Below are positions 1 through 5,471 of a DNA stretch of 5,471 bases, in pieces. The stretch covers positions 1-5,471 of the forward strand of contig NNSL01000413.1 of the NCBI GenBank assembly GCA_003123965.1, read 5' to 3'. The stretch comes from Balneolaceae bacterium SMO_bin1 (GTDB taxonomy: Bacteria > Bacteroidota > Rhodothermia > Balneolales > Balneolaceae). The first letter of the stretch is position 1. Every line of letters starts with the position of its first letter. The notes below the pieces were generated by a model. It saw nothing but the letters and a program-made list of their open reading frames with translations, was not told where the DNA came from and made no database searches. Both the position numbers and the translations under genes were made by a program.

Positions 1-744
1 CCTTGGTGTAGAGCGACCAAAACAAGTGGCACGCTATTGCGCCATTCCACTTTACTGGTGGGTAAAGATTACTTATCCGGTTATTTTAATGGGCGACGGC
101 TTAGCAAAAAAACATTAAAACTCTTTGGCGTAGAAATGACCCGCTCCTGGAAAGAAGCCGAAATTGAAGACGAGGAAGAGGGCTATTCGTCTCGTGCTAA
201 ACTTAAAACACAGGTCGCCAAATTAGTCCGGGCAAAAAATTTGAGCGATGAACGCAAAGAGGAAATTGTGAAATCGGTTGAAATCGACGAAATACCCGTT
301 ACTGAAATCATGGTGCCGCGCGATGAGATATCCTACCTATCAACCGAGAAAGAGTTTCAGGAAAACCTGGAAATTATCCGTGATACTATGCGGAATCGCT
401 ATCCGCTGGTCCGCGGCAGCATCGACAATTATGCCGGAATTTTATATGCACCCGAAATTTTGGGACGCATAGACGACCTGCAAAGCAATACCATCACCCT
501 TGACGATCTTGACCATTACGATATGGCCGTACCACCCCAGCTTAAAGTGAGCGAGCTTATCGATCGTTTTCAATCCAATAAGCAGGAGCTGGCCATGGTC
601 ATCGAAGATGATGAGGTATTGGGTATGGTTACACTTACCGATGCCCTGGAAGTTATTATTGGGACAGCCCAAGATCCCATCGATCATGAAAAAGGAGAGC
701 CTGACAATCATGATGACCACGAAGGAGACCGCAATGATAGCTGA
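1..744 (+). CDS. CNNM/CBS-domain (CorB/CorC-like, 'hemolysin family') membrane protein, 5' partial, frameshifted
   Basis: This is the C-terminal part of a CNNM-family integral membrane protein, a family linked to Mg2+/divalent cation transport or homeostasis. The gene runs in from beyond the left edge. Bases 2 to about 105 must be read in the second frame, giving an aromatic, Pro-containing segment (IPLYWW, ITYPVIL) typical of the last CNNM membrane helix. After the A7 run at 106-112 the first frame takes over with KTLKLFGVE, the usual link between CNNM and CBS domains. One more A restores a single frame of 248 codons including the stop (TGA 742-744). The tandem CBS pair follows: the first repeat contains EIMVPRDEISYL near 301-336, the second ends with VTLTDALEVIIG near 625-660. 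The protein then stops after an acidic His/Asp-rich tail, with no CorC_HlyC domain. That CBS-ended form is, from memory, like proteins of haloarchaea and halophilic bacteria. The family is fairly sure; the transported ion is not known. Confidence 0.82.
   Translation, partial: PWCRATKTSGTLLRHSTLLVGKDYLSGYFNGRRLSKKTLKLFGVEMTRSWKEAEIEDEEEGYSSRAKLKTQVAKLVRAKNLSDERKEEIVKSVEIDEIPVTEIMVPRDEISYLSTEKEFQENLEIIRDTMRNRYPLVRGSIDNYAGILYAPEILGRIDDLQSNTITLDDLDHYDMAVPPQLKVSELIDRFQSNKQELAMVIEDDEVLGMVTLTDALEVIIGTAQDPIDHEKGEPDNHDDHEGDRNDS
106..112 (+). other. Frame break in A7 run of the CNNM/CBS gene (one base short)
   Basis: Before this run the family-like sequence is in the second frame; after it, in the first frame. 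Reading the second frame through the run reaches a TAA within two codons. Reading the first frame upstream gives no CNNM-like residues. Eight A residues (or five) would join the two halves as LAKKTLKLFG. Homopolymer miscount is the likely cause. Confidence 0.75.
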
Positions 745-786
745 ATCCTCGGCATATTTTCTATCTCCCTCATAGACAGGCTCAAT

Positions 787-817
787 TTTCAGCCGATCTA
801 TATCATCTCTACCTTTG
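787..817 (+). promoter_or_regulatory. Bacteroidota-type promoter for the MFS transporter gene
   Basis: TACCTTTG at 810-817 matches the Bacteroidota housekeeping -7 consensus TAnnTTTG at all fixed positions. A -33-like TTTC (787-790, consensus TTTG) lies 19 bases upstream, within the usual 19-21 spacing. The ATG at 844 is 26 bases downstream, so the leader would be short. This suggests that the transporter is transcribed on its own and not from the upstream CNNM gene. Confidence 0.5.
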
Positions 818-843
818 CAATTCTTTTTAGCTAACTATTATTT

Positions 844-2023
844 ATGAACGCGCAACAGAAAAAGCAGCTCCGGCAAGGATTGCTCATCGGCGGCATTGTG
901 CTCGTTGCATTCAACTTACGGCCCGCGCTGGCATCTGTGGGTCCGTTGGTCGGAGCTATCCGTGCTGATACCGGACTTTCCAATGTAATGCTGGGCCTGC
1001 TGACTACGCTTCCCCTGCTCGCTTTTGGCGTGGTATCTATGTTTACATCTCTATTTACCCGTAAATGGGGCATTGAATCTACATTAGCCGGTGCGTTGGT
1101 ACTGCTTACATTCGGCACGTTTCTACGTTTATTTACGCCCAGCGCAGCTCTTTTCGGCGGCACCCTGCTTATTGGTATTGGCATTGCGTTTGGCAACGTA
1201 TTATTGCCGAGCCTCATTAAACGGGATTTTCCCCGAAAAGTCCGGACTCATGACCAGTATTTATTCCAGCATGCTGGGGCTGGGTGCCACTTTCGCGGCA
1301 GGCGTAAGTATTCCATTGGCTAACGAAGTGGGCTGGCGATGGTCGCTGGCTTTCTGGGCTGTACCGGCCGGCTTGGCACTGTTGATATGGCTGCCACAGC
1401 TAAAATTCCGAACGGTACCCAAACACAAGCGCAGATTTTCAAAATCTCTGAAGCAACTGGGAAGTGCCCCGCTGGCATGGCAGGTAGCACTGTTTATGGG
1501 GCTTCAGTCGCTGGCCTTTTATGTAGTGCTTGCCTGGCTGCCCGAGATCCTGCAAAGTCGCGGAATGAATGCCAAGCAAGCCGGCTGGATGCTCTCTCTA
1601 TCGCAGGGCGTTGGTGTGCTGGGCACATTTATGATTCCGGCCTGGGCAGAAAAAATGGAAAATCAAAAAGCACTCATATGGGCATTATCCGCTATTGAGC
1701 TGGTTAGTTTAATTGGGCTGATCATGCCATCTGCCCCGCTTGCCGGCCTTTGGGTATCGCTGATCGGTTTCTCACTTGGGGGCAGTTTTGGTTTAGCACT
1801 TTTGTTTATTGTACTGCGCACCTCCGACACAGAAACGGCCACCGAACTATCGGGGCTGGCACAATCTATTGGCTACCTTCTGGCGGCCGCCGGCCCCGCA
1901 TTATTTGGGCTTCTGTATGATATCAGCGGTGGCTGGGTAGTGCCCATTTTGATGTTAATTGTGGTACTCTTTACTAAATTGGTGTTCGGGCTGGGCGCGG
2001 CACGTCCGCGGCAGATCGGATAG
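844..2023 (+). CDS. MFS transporter, CynX/NimT (YeaN-like) family, single frameshift
   Basis: This encodes an inner-membrane secondary transporter of the major facilitator superfamily. The CynX/NimT branch includes cyanate and 2-nitroimidazole exporters, but the substrate here cannot be told from sequence. Family marks include NLRPALASVGPLVG in the first helix region, LLTTLPLLAFGV, GIAFGNVLLPSLIKRDFP and, near the C-terminus, GLALLFIVLRT and SGLAQSIGYLLAAAGPALFG. The first frame codes the N-terminal third and is lost at the T4C4 run 1227-1234; the second frame carries the rest to TAG 2021-2023. Removing one base from that run gives RDFPEKSGLMTS, the expected family sequence, and an uninterrupted 392-residue protein of normal length with about 12 hydrophobic helices. 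The ATG at 844 is chosen because the first helix follows directly and a promoter lies just upstream; no clear Shine-Dalgarno is seen. Its stop codon abuts that of the convergent SDR gene. Confidence 0.87.
1227..1234 (+). other. Frame break in T4C4 run of the MFS gene (one base extra)
   Basis: Reading ttttcccc with one T or C fewer joins KRDF to PEKSGLMTS in one frame. As written, the first frame runs on into non-family sequence and stops at 1321-1323, while the second frame is family-like from about 1229 onward. The residues on both sides are conserved in CynX-type transporters, so no coding sequence is missing. Confidence 0.85.
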
Positions 2024-2047
2024 CTAAATTGAAGCCACCGATCCGCC
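2010..2047. terminator. Possible hairpin spanning the convergent MFS/SDR gene ends
   Basis: The arms 2010-2019 (ggcagatcgg) and 2038-2047 (ccgatccgcc) are an inverted repeat of ten pairs with one mismatch, which becomes a G-U pair in the minus-strand transcript. The loop of 18 bases holds both stop codons. No T tract follows on either side, so it is at best an atypical bidirectional terminator or a transcript-end protector. The arms also lie in coding sequence, so chance is possible. Confidence 0.3.
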
Positions 2048-2825
2048 GTCAATGCGAATGTTTGCACCATTGATAAAGGACGCTTTTTCTGAGGCCAGAA
2101 ACGCTACCATCGGCCCCACTTCGTCAATGGTGCCCGGGCGTTTGAGTTCAATATGCGGACGATTTTCGTCAAGAAACTGCTGTATGATTTCTTCTTTAGA
2201 TGTTCCTCGCTTTTCGGCCAGCTCCTGCATCATCCCATCAACCAGCGGGGTTTGTATAAAAGCCGGGCTCACCGTATTCACCAGGATACCATCGGAAGCA
2301 TACGCTTTAGAAAGTGATTTCGTAAGATTATTTAATGCCCCTTTAGTGGCACTGTAGGCCATCATATCGGGGTAAGGCTGCTCTCCATTCTCCGATGAAA
2401 TATTGATGATACGCCCCCAGCCTTGCTCTTTCATTATTGGAACCACTCTGCGAGTGAGCGTAACCACAGCAAACACATTGAGCTCGAACAACTGCCGCCA
2501 ATCGCTGGTTTCCATGTCTTCAAATGAGCTCTCCGGGCCAATAGTACCGGCATTATTAACTAATATATCAATGCTTACCGAATTCATCTACGGCTTCATC
2601 CACCAGGTTATGGATGTCAGCGGTGTCTGTTAAATCTGCAACTACAGGCAATACACGGGCCTTATTCCGGCTTAGTTCTTCCGCTGTTTTAACCAGCTGT
2701 TCTTTATGCCGTGCGCAGATCACCACGTTGCATCCTTCTGCAGCAAGTGAAGCGGCTATTCCCTTGCCAATGCCTTTGCTGCCTCCGGTTACAAGCGCTG
2801 TTTTCCCGTTCAGTGATAAATCCAT
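2024..2825 (-). CDS. SDR-family NAD(P)-dependent oxidoreductase (FabG-like), single frameshift
   Basis: This encodes a classical short-chain dehydrogenase/reductase, a cytoplasmic NAD(P)-dependent carbonyl or alcohol oxidoreductase. Corrected for one extra base at 2575-2576 it is 266 residues, normal for the class. The cofactor loop is TGGSKGIG (residues 13-20), then ICARHKE after the second strand, whose basic residues lean toward NADP(H). NNAG lies at 90-93, the active-site Asn in LNVF at 116, Ser144 in NISS, and Tyr157 and Lys161 in YSATK. The C-terminus RPGTIDEV...FINGANIRIDGGSVASI is the usual FabG/glucose-dehydrogenase-like end. The catalytic tetrad is complete, so the enzyme should be active if the frame is really intact. 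The substrate is unknown; annotation as 3-oxoacyl-ACP reductase would be over-specific. The ATG at 2825 starts directly before the first beta strand. It is convergent with the MFS gene and divergent from the cold-shock gene. Confidence 0.87.
2575..2576 (-). other. Frame break in the SDR gene (one base extra, AA on the coding strand)
   Basis: On the coding strand the sequence reads gaattcggtaagcattgat. As written, it stops just after VDEFGKH. Dropping one A gives DEFGSIDILVNNAG, the expected SDR join, and a 267-codon frame including the stop. Nothing else seems to be lost at this point. Confidence 0.82.
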
Positions 2826-2943
2826 AGTGCTATTTTTTGGGGTGAAAGATCCAGTATGTCTGTAACTGGTTTCTGGCTTGAATCATTTCTATAGGAACGT
2901 GCAACAGGTTCCACAGGCATCAAATTAATAAATAGGTATTCTA

Positions 2944-2951
2944 CAAAATTA
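2944..2951 (-). promoter_or_regulatory. Candidate -7 element for the SDR gene
   Basis: On the minus strand this reads TAATTTTG, a full match to the Bacteroidota -7 consensus TAnnTTTG. It lies 118 bases before the SDR start, and no good TTTG is seen 19-21 bases further upstream, so the call is weak. A 5-bp inverted repeat (GGAAC 2894-2898 / GTTCC 2908-2912) would lie in the resulting leader. Confidence 0.28.
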
Positions 2952-2969
2952 CCTGTATATTAGCCCTGT

Positions 2970-2975
2970 TATAAT
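2970..2975 (+). promoter_or_regulatory. Candidate -10 (TATAAT) upstream of the cold-shock gene
   Basis: A perfect TATAAT lies 96 bases before the Csp start codon, with only a weak TTACCT (2949-2954) as a -35 at 15-base spacing. If used, it gives a leader of roughly 90 bases, in keeping with the long leaders of cold-shock genes. The region is AT-rich, so a chance match is likely enough that I keep this low. Confidence 0.22.
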
Positions 2976-2998
2976 TAATTCCCACCTACGGAATGTGA

Positions 2999-3017
2999 TT
3001 AACTGAAGAGGCGTTAA
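2999..3017 (+). repeat. Short inverted repeat TTAAC/GTTAA in the Csp leader
   Basis: TTAAC (2999-3003) and GTTAA (3013-3017) face each other across nine bases, with a further G-C pair (2997/3019) outside one mismatch. It could be a small leader hairpin, or an operator upstream of a start nearer the gene. The arms are only five bases, so this is weak. Confidence 0.2.
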
Positions 3018-3071
3018 CCCAATTCTTTTATACTGCAATTCTTAGGTGTTTAAAAAATACTACGACAATAT

Positions 3072-3287
3072 ATGAAACAAGGTAAAGTAAAATTTTTCGA
3101 TACTCAGAAAGGGTTCGGATTCATTGCACCCGAAGACGGTGGCAAAGACGTGTTTGTTCACAGAAGTAATGTTGAAAATCTTGGATACGACCAAGGACTT
3201 GAAGACGGCGAATCCGTTGAATTTGAGACTGAAGAAACCGACAAAGGTTTAAGTGCAATCAACGTAAAGAGCCTCGATTACAAATAG
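3072..3287 (+). CDS. Cold-shock protein (CspA family, single CSD)
   Basis: This is a 71-residue cold-shock domain protein that binds single-stranded RNA and DNA and acts as an RNA chaperone in the cytoplasm. The whole protein is one OB-fold. RNP1 is KGFGFI at residues 13-18 and RNP2 is VFVH at 27-30, with the usual GKVKFF start at residues 4-9. The remainder, with GLEDGESVEFETEETDKG and AINVKSL, is the standard second half, and the length is normal. It is rather acidic, as expected for a halophile or marine bacterium, though many Csps are acidic. It is monocistronic: a divergent SDR gene lies upstream with a 246-base spacer, and a strong terminator follows 26 bases after the stop. The frame is clean, unlike its neighbours. 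Whether it is cold-induced cannot be read from the sequence. The gene number (cspA, cspE and so on) cannot be assigned. Confidence 0.95.
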   Translation: MKQGKVKFFDTQKGFGFIAPEDGGKDVFVHRSNVENLGYDQGLEDGESVEFETEETDKGLSAINVKSLDYK

Positions 3288-3313
3288 GCTCACGCTGATA
3301 TAGCTATTATTCG

Positions 3314-3344
3314 AAGCCTGCTTCCTTAGGAGCAGGCTTTTTTT
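3314..3344 (+). terminator. Intrinsic terminator of the cold-shock gene
   Basis: A perfect 9-bp stem (aagcctgct 3314-3322 with agcaggctt 3331-3339) encloses an eight-base loop, and a seven-T run (3338-3344) overlaps and follows the right arm. It lies 26 bases after the Csp stop codon and separates that gene from the sulfatase. Confidence 0.92.
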
Positions 3345-3446
3345 ATGCACATACTTTTTGAATAGCAAAGATACTGCCCGCTCTTGCCAATTAGCTTGAG
3401 AAACACTTTTTTGAGTAATCAACTCGTCACTTAAAAAAGTTTTGCC

Positions 3447-5059
3447 ATGGCCGCATGTACCACCCCCTTTCGATTTTTCCTCCCTTTCATTTCAATGATA
3501 ATTTTTGCGGGCTGTGGTGACAATCAACCAAGTAGCACAGACCAAAGCTCACGCCCCAATATCATTGTAATGTATTCCGATGATCATACGGCCCAGGCCG
3601 TTGGCGCGTATAATGGCGTACTTGATTACGGGCTGCAGCTCAATCACAGCCCTACGCCCAACATCGATAAGCTGGCTGAAAATGGCATGCGGTTTGATAA
3701 CGCATTCGTGAGCAATTCCATCTGCAAGCCTTCGCGTGCGGCCTTTCTCACGGGTATGCACAGCCATAAAAATGGCGTTTTCACCAACGCCGATTCCATC
3801 AGCACGCAGCTGCGTACCTTTCCCGTGCTGCTGCAGGAAGCCGGTTACCAAACGGCCATGATCGGTAAATGGCACCTGGTTACCGAACCCCAGGGGTTTG
3901 ACTACTACGAAGTGCTGCATGGACAGGGCCCCTACTACAATCCAACCATGCGCACCTCCAGCGGCGATACCACCTACCACGGGCACACCAGTAAAATCAT
4001 CACCAACAGCACGCTTCGCTGGCTGCAAGAAAAACGGAGCAATGAGCAGCCGTTTATGCTCATTTATAATCATAAAGCACCCGCACCGAAACTGGCTGCC
4101 CGGCCCCGACCATCTGGATGATTTATCGCGACCGAGACCTGCCGGAGCCGCCCTCTCTGTTCTATAATTATTCCGGGCTCACCGAAGCGGCCCGCCAACA
4201 GGAAATGGAAATTGGGACCGATTTAACCTGGGGCTGGGATCTGAAACTGTGGACGCACCCCGAAACCGGGGATTCTCTGAGCGGCTGGAACAGCATCGTC
4301 AATCGAAACAATCTGACATCAACCCAAGAAAAGCGTATCAAACAGGCCTACGCCGAAGAGAATGCGGCATTTATTGAAGATTACCCTAATATGTCGCAGA
4401 AGCAGCGCCTGCAGTGGCGATACCAGCGGTACGTAAAAGATTACCTGCGTGTAATTCGCGGCATTGATGATGGCGTTGGGCGACTCATGGAGTACCTGGA
4501 ACAGCATAAGATGCTCGAAAACACGGTGATTGTTTACGCCGGGGACCAGGGCTTTTTTCTGGGTGAAAACGGCTGGTTCGACAAGCGCTGGATTTACGAG
4601 GAGTCGATGCGCATGCCGTTAATTGTTCACTGGCCGGAAGGCATTGACCCGGAATCGGTGAGTAAAAAACTGGTACAGAATATCGACTTGGCACCTACCA
4701 TTTTGGAGCTGGCCGGGGCCCAAATTCCTGATCGCATGCAAGGCAAGAGCATGCTGCCGCTGCTGCAAGGCCAATCACCCGATGAATGGCGGCAAGCCCT
4801 CTACTATCACTATTACGAAGGGCCGCCCCGCGTACATAAAGTAGCCAAACATTACGGTATACGAACGCAGCGATATACCATGGCGCATTTCTACGAAAAT
4901 AATGACTGGGAACTGTTTGACCTGCAGAACGACCCCGAACAGCTGCAAAGCGTATATGGTGACTCAGCGTACCTAGCTGAACAGCAGCGGCTCAAACAAG
5001 TTCTTCGAGATATGGAGGAAAAGTACGGCATTGATGACTCCGTCCGTGCCGCTCGATAA
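3447..5059 (+). CDS. Lipoprotein sulfatase, family S1 (formylglycine-dependent), two frameshifts
   Basis: This encodes a type I sulfatase that hydrolyses sulfate esters, probably on a sulfated glycan. With one extra base removed at each of 4080-4082 and 4122-4124 it is 536 residues, normal for the family. The N-terminus is a lipoprotein signal with lipobox FAGC and lipid-modified Cys23, so the enzyme is probably anchored to a membrane facing the periplasm or outside. Metal-binding Asp45-Asp46 lie in YSDDH. The activation motif is CKPSRAAFLTG at 93-103, with Cys93 as the formylglycine precursor. GKWH follows at 140-143, KAPHRNWLP at 210-218, and GDQGFFLGENGWFDKRW at 365-381 carries Asp366, Gln367 and Lys379. 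A DUF4976-like C-terminus (about 448-533) ends WELFDLQNDPEQ... The motifs resemble N-acetylglucosamine-6-sulfatase-like S1 groups, but the substrate is not assignable. No maturase, SusC/D pair or glycosidase lies nearby. No clear promoter or ribosome site was seen in 3345-3446. Confidence 0.88.
4080..4082 (+). other. First frame break in the sulfatase gene (CCC, one base extra)
   Basis: With one C fewer, NHKAP continues as HRNWLPGPDHLDD, the conserved S1 sulfatase segment, in the new frame. As written, the reading frame diverges after KAP and stops at 4119-4121. Confidence 0.85.
4122..4124 (+). other. Second frame break in the sulfatase gene (TTT, one base extra)
   Basis: The short middle frame from 4084 carries HRNWLPGPDHLDD but must shift again to reach YRDRDLPEPPSLF. 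Dropping one T at 4122-4124 joins HLDD to YRDRDLPEP. Both corrections together give 537 codons including the stop at 5057-5059. An ATG at 4118 is an accidental start in the last frame. Confidence 0.82.
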
Positions 5060-5104
5060 AGAGCGCCTCCCTTAGTAGAGTCAATTATTATTTACTCCCG
5101 TCAA

Positions 5105-5125
5105 CGAGGCAAGTTGCTGGCCTCG
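5105..5125 (+). terminator. Weak hairpin downstream of the sulfatase
   Basis: A GC-rich 6-bp stem with a nine-base loop starts 46 bases after the sulfatase stop. It lacks the T run of a true intrinsic terminator, so it may only stabilise the transcript end or be chance. Confidence 0.3.
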
Positions 5126-5282
5126 CACTTATTCTACACAGACACAGGCACTGCTCAGGTGCACTACAACCGTTTAGCTTGCCGTTTTATGAATGGAATT
5201 TAGGCACGCAAGCTTCATTTTGCCCCTTTTATGTCATCAAACAAATCTATCTAAACGGCCACAACATTCCTCTCGTTCCACG

Positions 5283-5317
5283 TTTCACTAATTTGTGAAA
5301 ACACAAAATTTGTGAAC
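5283..5317 (+). promoter_or_regulatory. Operator-like cluster of GTGAA half-sites overlapping a promoter
   Basis: TTTCAC (5283-5288) and GTGAAA (5295-5300) form a perfect 6-bp inverted repeat across TAATTT. The ten-base word AATTTGTGAA occurs at 5290-5299 and again at 5307-5316, a 17-base period, so a third GTGAA half-site (5312-5316) lies on the -33 element. Such spacing, close to two helical turns, suits a dimeric repressor or activator of the downstream gene. The regulator is not identified. Confidence 0.4.
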
Positions 5318-5341
5318 GAAAGCCCGCACGCTATAGTTTTG
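5309..5341 (+). promoter_or_regulatory. Bacteroidota-type promoter for the gene starting at 5369
   Basis: TTTG at 5309-5312 and TAGTTTTG at 5334-5341 match the -33 and -7 consensus fully, with a 21-base spacer, within the known 19-21 range. Transcription should start near 5348, about 20 bases before the ATG. Confidence 0.6.
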
Positions 5342-5368
5342 CGAGTGAAATTAAAACAATTAGCTATC

Positions 5369-5471
5369 ATGAATTACCTGATATTTATTTTTGGCGTCGC
5401 TGTTATTTCTATGCTTGTAGCTGGGATTATCCTGGCCTACCAGAAGGAACGTGACGCTAAAAAAGAGTGGC
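5369..5471 (+). CDS. N-terminus of a small or single-anchor membrane protein, 3' partial
   Basis: Thirty-four codons are visible before the window ends. They begin MNYLIFIFGVAVISMLVAG, a hydrophobic helix of about 22 residues with a short outside end, then turn into a charged stretch (YQKERDAKKEW). Positive charges after the helix predict that the N-terminus is out and the rest cytoplasmic. No lipobox or cleavage site is obvious, so this looks like a membrane anchor and not an exported protein. A promoter and operator-like repeats lie directly upstream. An in-frame GTG at 5345 would add eight residues, but it falls at or before the expected transcription start, so the ATG is preferred. I do not recognise the family, and the function cannot be given. 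Confidence 0.6.
   Translation, partial: MNYLIFIFGVAVISMLVAGIILAYQKERDAKKEW

Larger units (their letters stand above)
5060..5368. other. Gene-free stretch between sulfatase and the next gene
   Basis: No open frame of useful length, tRNA-like fold or known RNA was seen here on either strand. It holds a weak hairpin just after the sulfatase (cgaggc 5105-5110 / gcctcg 5120-5125, nine-base loop, no T tract), a looser inverted repeat AGCTTGC 5176-5182 / GCAAGCT 5208-5214, and, at its right end, the repeat cluster and promoter listed separately. Confidence 0.5.

Noticed and set aside
37..110. TTG at 37 as the start of a complete CBS protein
   Set aside because: The first-frame residues before the A7 run match no family, whereas the second frame gives a typical CNNM membrane segment; the frame is also open to the left edge.
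831..1217. 128-residue open frame on the minus strand opposite the MFS gene
   Set aside because: The plus strand encodes conserved transporter helices here; the antisense product is low-complexity and unlike known proteins.
2851..2869. Inverted repeat CCAGT/ACTGG upstream of the SDR start
   Set aside because: Arms of only five bases with a nine-base gap are expected by chance in a spacer of this size.
3432..3444. AAGTTTTG just before the sulfatase ATG as a promoter -7 box
   Set aside because: It has one mismatch to TAnnTTTG and lies two bases before the start codon, which would leave almost no leader.
3549..4073. 174-residue open frame on the minus strand inside the sulfatase gene
   Set aside because: It lies wholly opposite conserved sulfatase sequence, including the CKPSR motif, and has no recognisable domain; it is a shadow of the coding strand.
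1227..4124. Programmed ribosomal frameshifting as the explanation for the split genes
   Set aside because: The sites share no slippery heptamer, stimulatory hairpin or in-frame stop context like prfB, occur in unrelated genes and differ in sequence; homopolymer indels explain all five.
1..5471. CRISPR arrays, tRNA/rRNA genes, insertion sequences, attachment sites or a defence system
   Set aside because: No regularly spaced repeats, clover-leaf sequence, transposase or integrase coding sequence, or defence domains were seen on either strand.

Overview
The window looks like chromosomal DNA from a halophilic or marine bacterium of the Bacteroidota / Balneolota / Rhodothermota neighbourhood. This is an inference. 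It rests on two upstream elements matching the Bacteroidota-type -7 box TAnnTTTG (810-817 and 5334-5341), weak or absent Shine-Dalgarno sequences, AT-rich spacers around moderately GC-rich genes, acidic proteins, and a lipoprotein sulfatase of a type common in marine polysaccharide degraders. No 16S gene or other firm taxonomic marker is present.

Layout. (1) 1-744, +: 3' part of a CNNM/CBS (CorB/CorC-like) membrane protein, cut by the window edge. (2) 844-2023, +: a CynX/NimT-type MFS transporter with its own Bacteroidota-type promoter. (3) 2024-2825, -: an SDR oxidoreductase, tail to tail with the transporter, the two stop codons abutting with no base between them. (4) 3072-3287, +: a cold-shock protein followed by a strong intrinsic terminator (3314-3344). 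(5) 3447-5059, +: a lipoprotein sulfatase of family S1 with a Cys-type formylglycine motif. (6) 5060-5368: a gene-free stretch with an operator-like repeat cluster and a good promoter. (7) 5369-5471, +: the start of a small membrane protein cut by the window end.

The dominant anomaly is that four of the five main genes carry single-base reading-frame breaks, five in total: A7 at 106-112 (one base short), T4C4 at 1227-1234 (one extra), AA on the minus strand at 2575-2576 (one extra), CCC at 4080-4082 (one extra) and TTT at 4122-4124 (one extra). Every break lies in or next to a homopolymer, and each one-base correction restores conserved family sequence and a whole number of codons. The simplest reading is base-calling or assembly indels in an unpolished sequence, not gene decay. 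The five genes are therefore probably intact in the organism, with corrected lengths of at least 247 aa (partial CNNM/CBS), 392 aa (MFS), 266 aa (SDR), 71 aa (Csp) and 536 aa (sulfatase).

The genes do not form one pathway. Each seems to be its own transcription unit, and the set reads as ordinary housekeeping or accessory genes: metal/ion homeostasis, efflux, redox, cold-shock RNA chaperone and sulfated-glycan catabolism. I did not find a convincing new multi-gene system. The more interesting items are the frameshift pattern, the zero-gap convergent gene ends with a hairpin across them, and the repeat cluster overlapping the promoter at 5309-5341.
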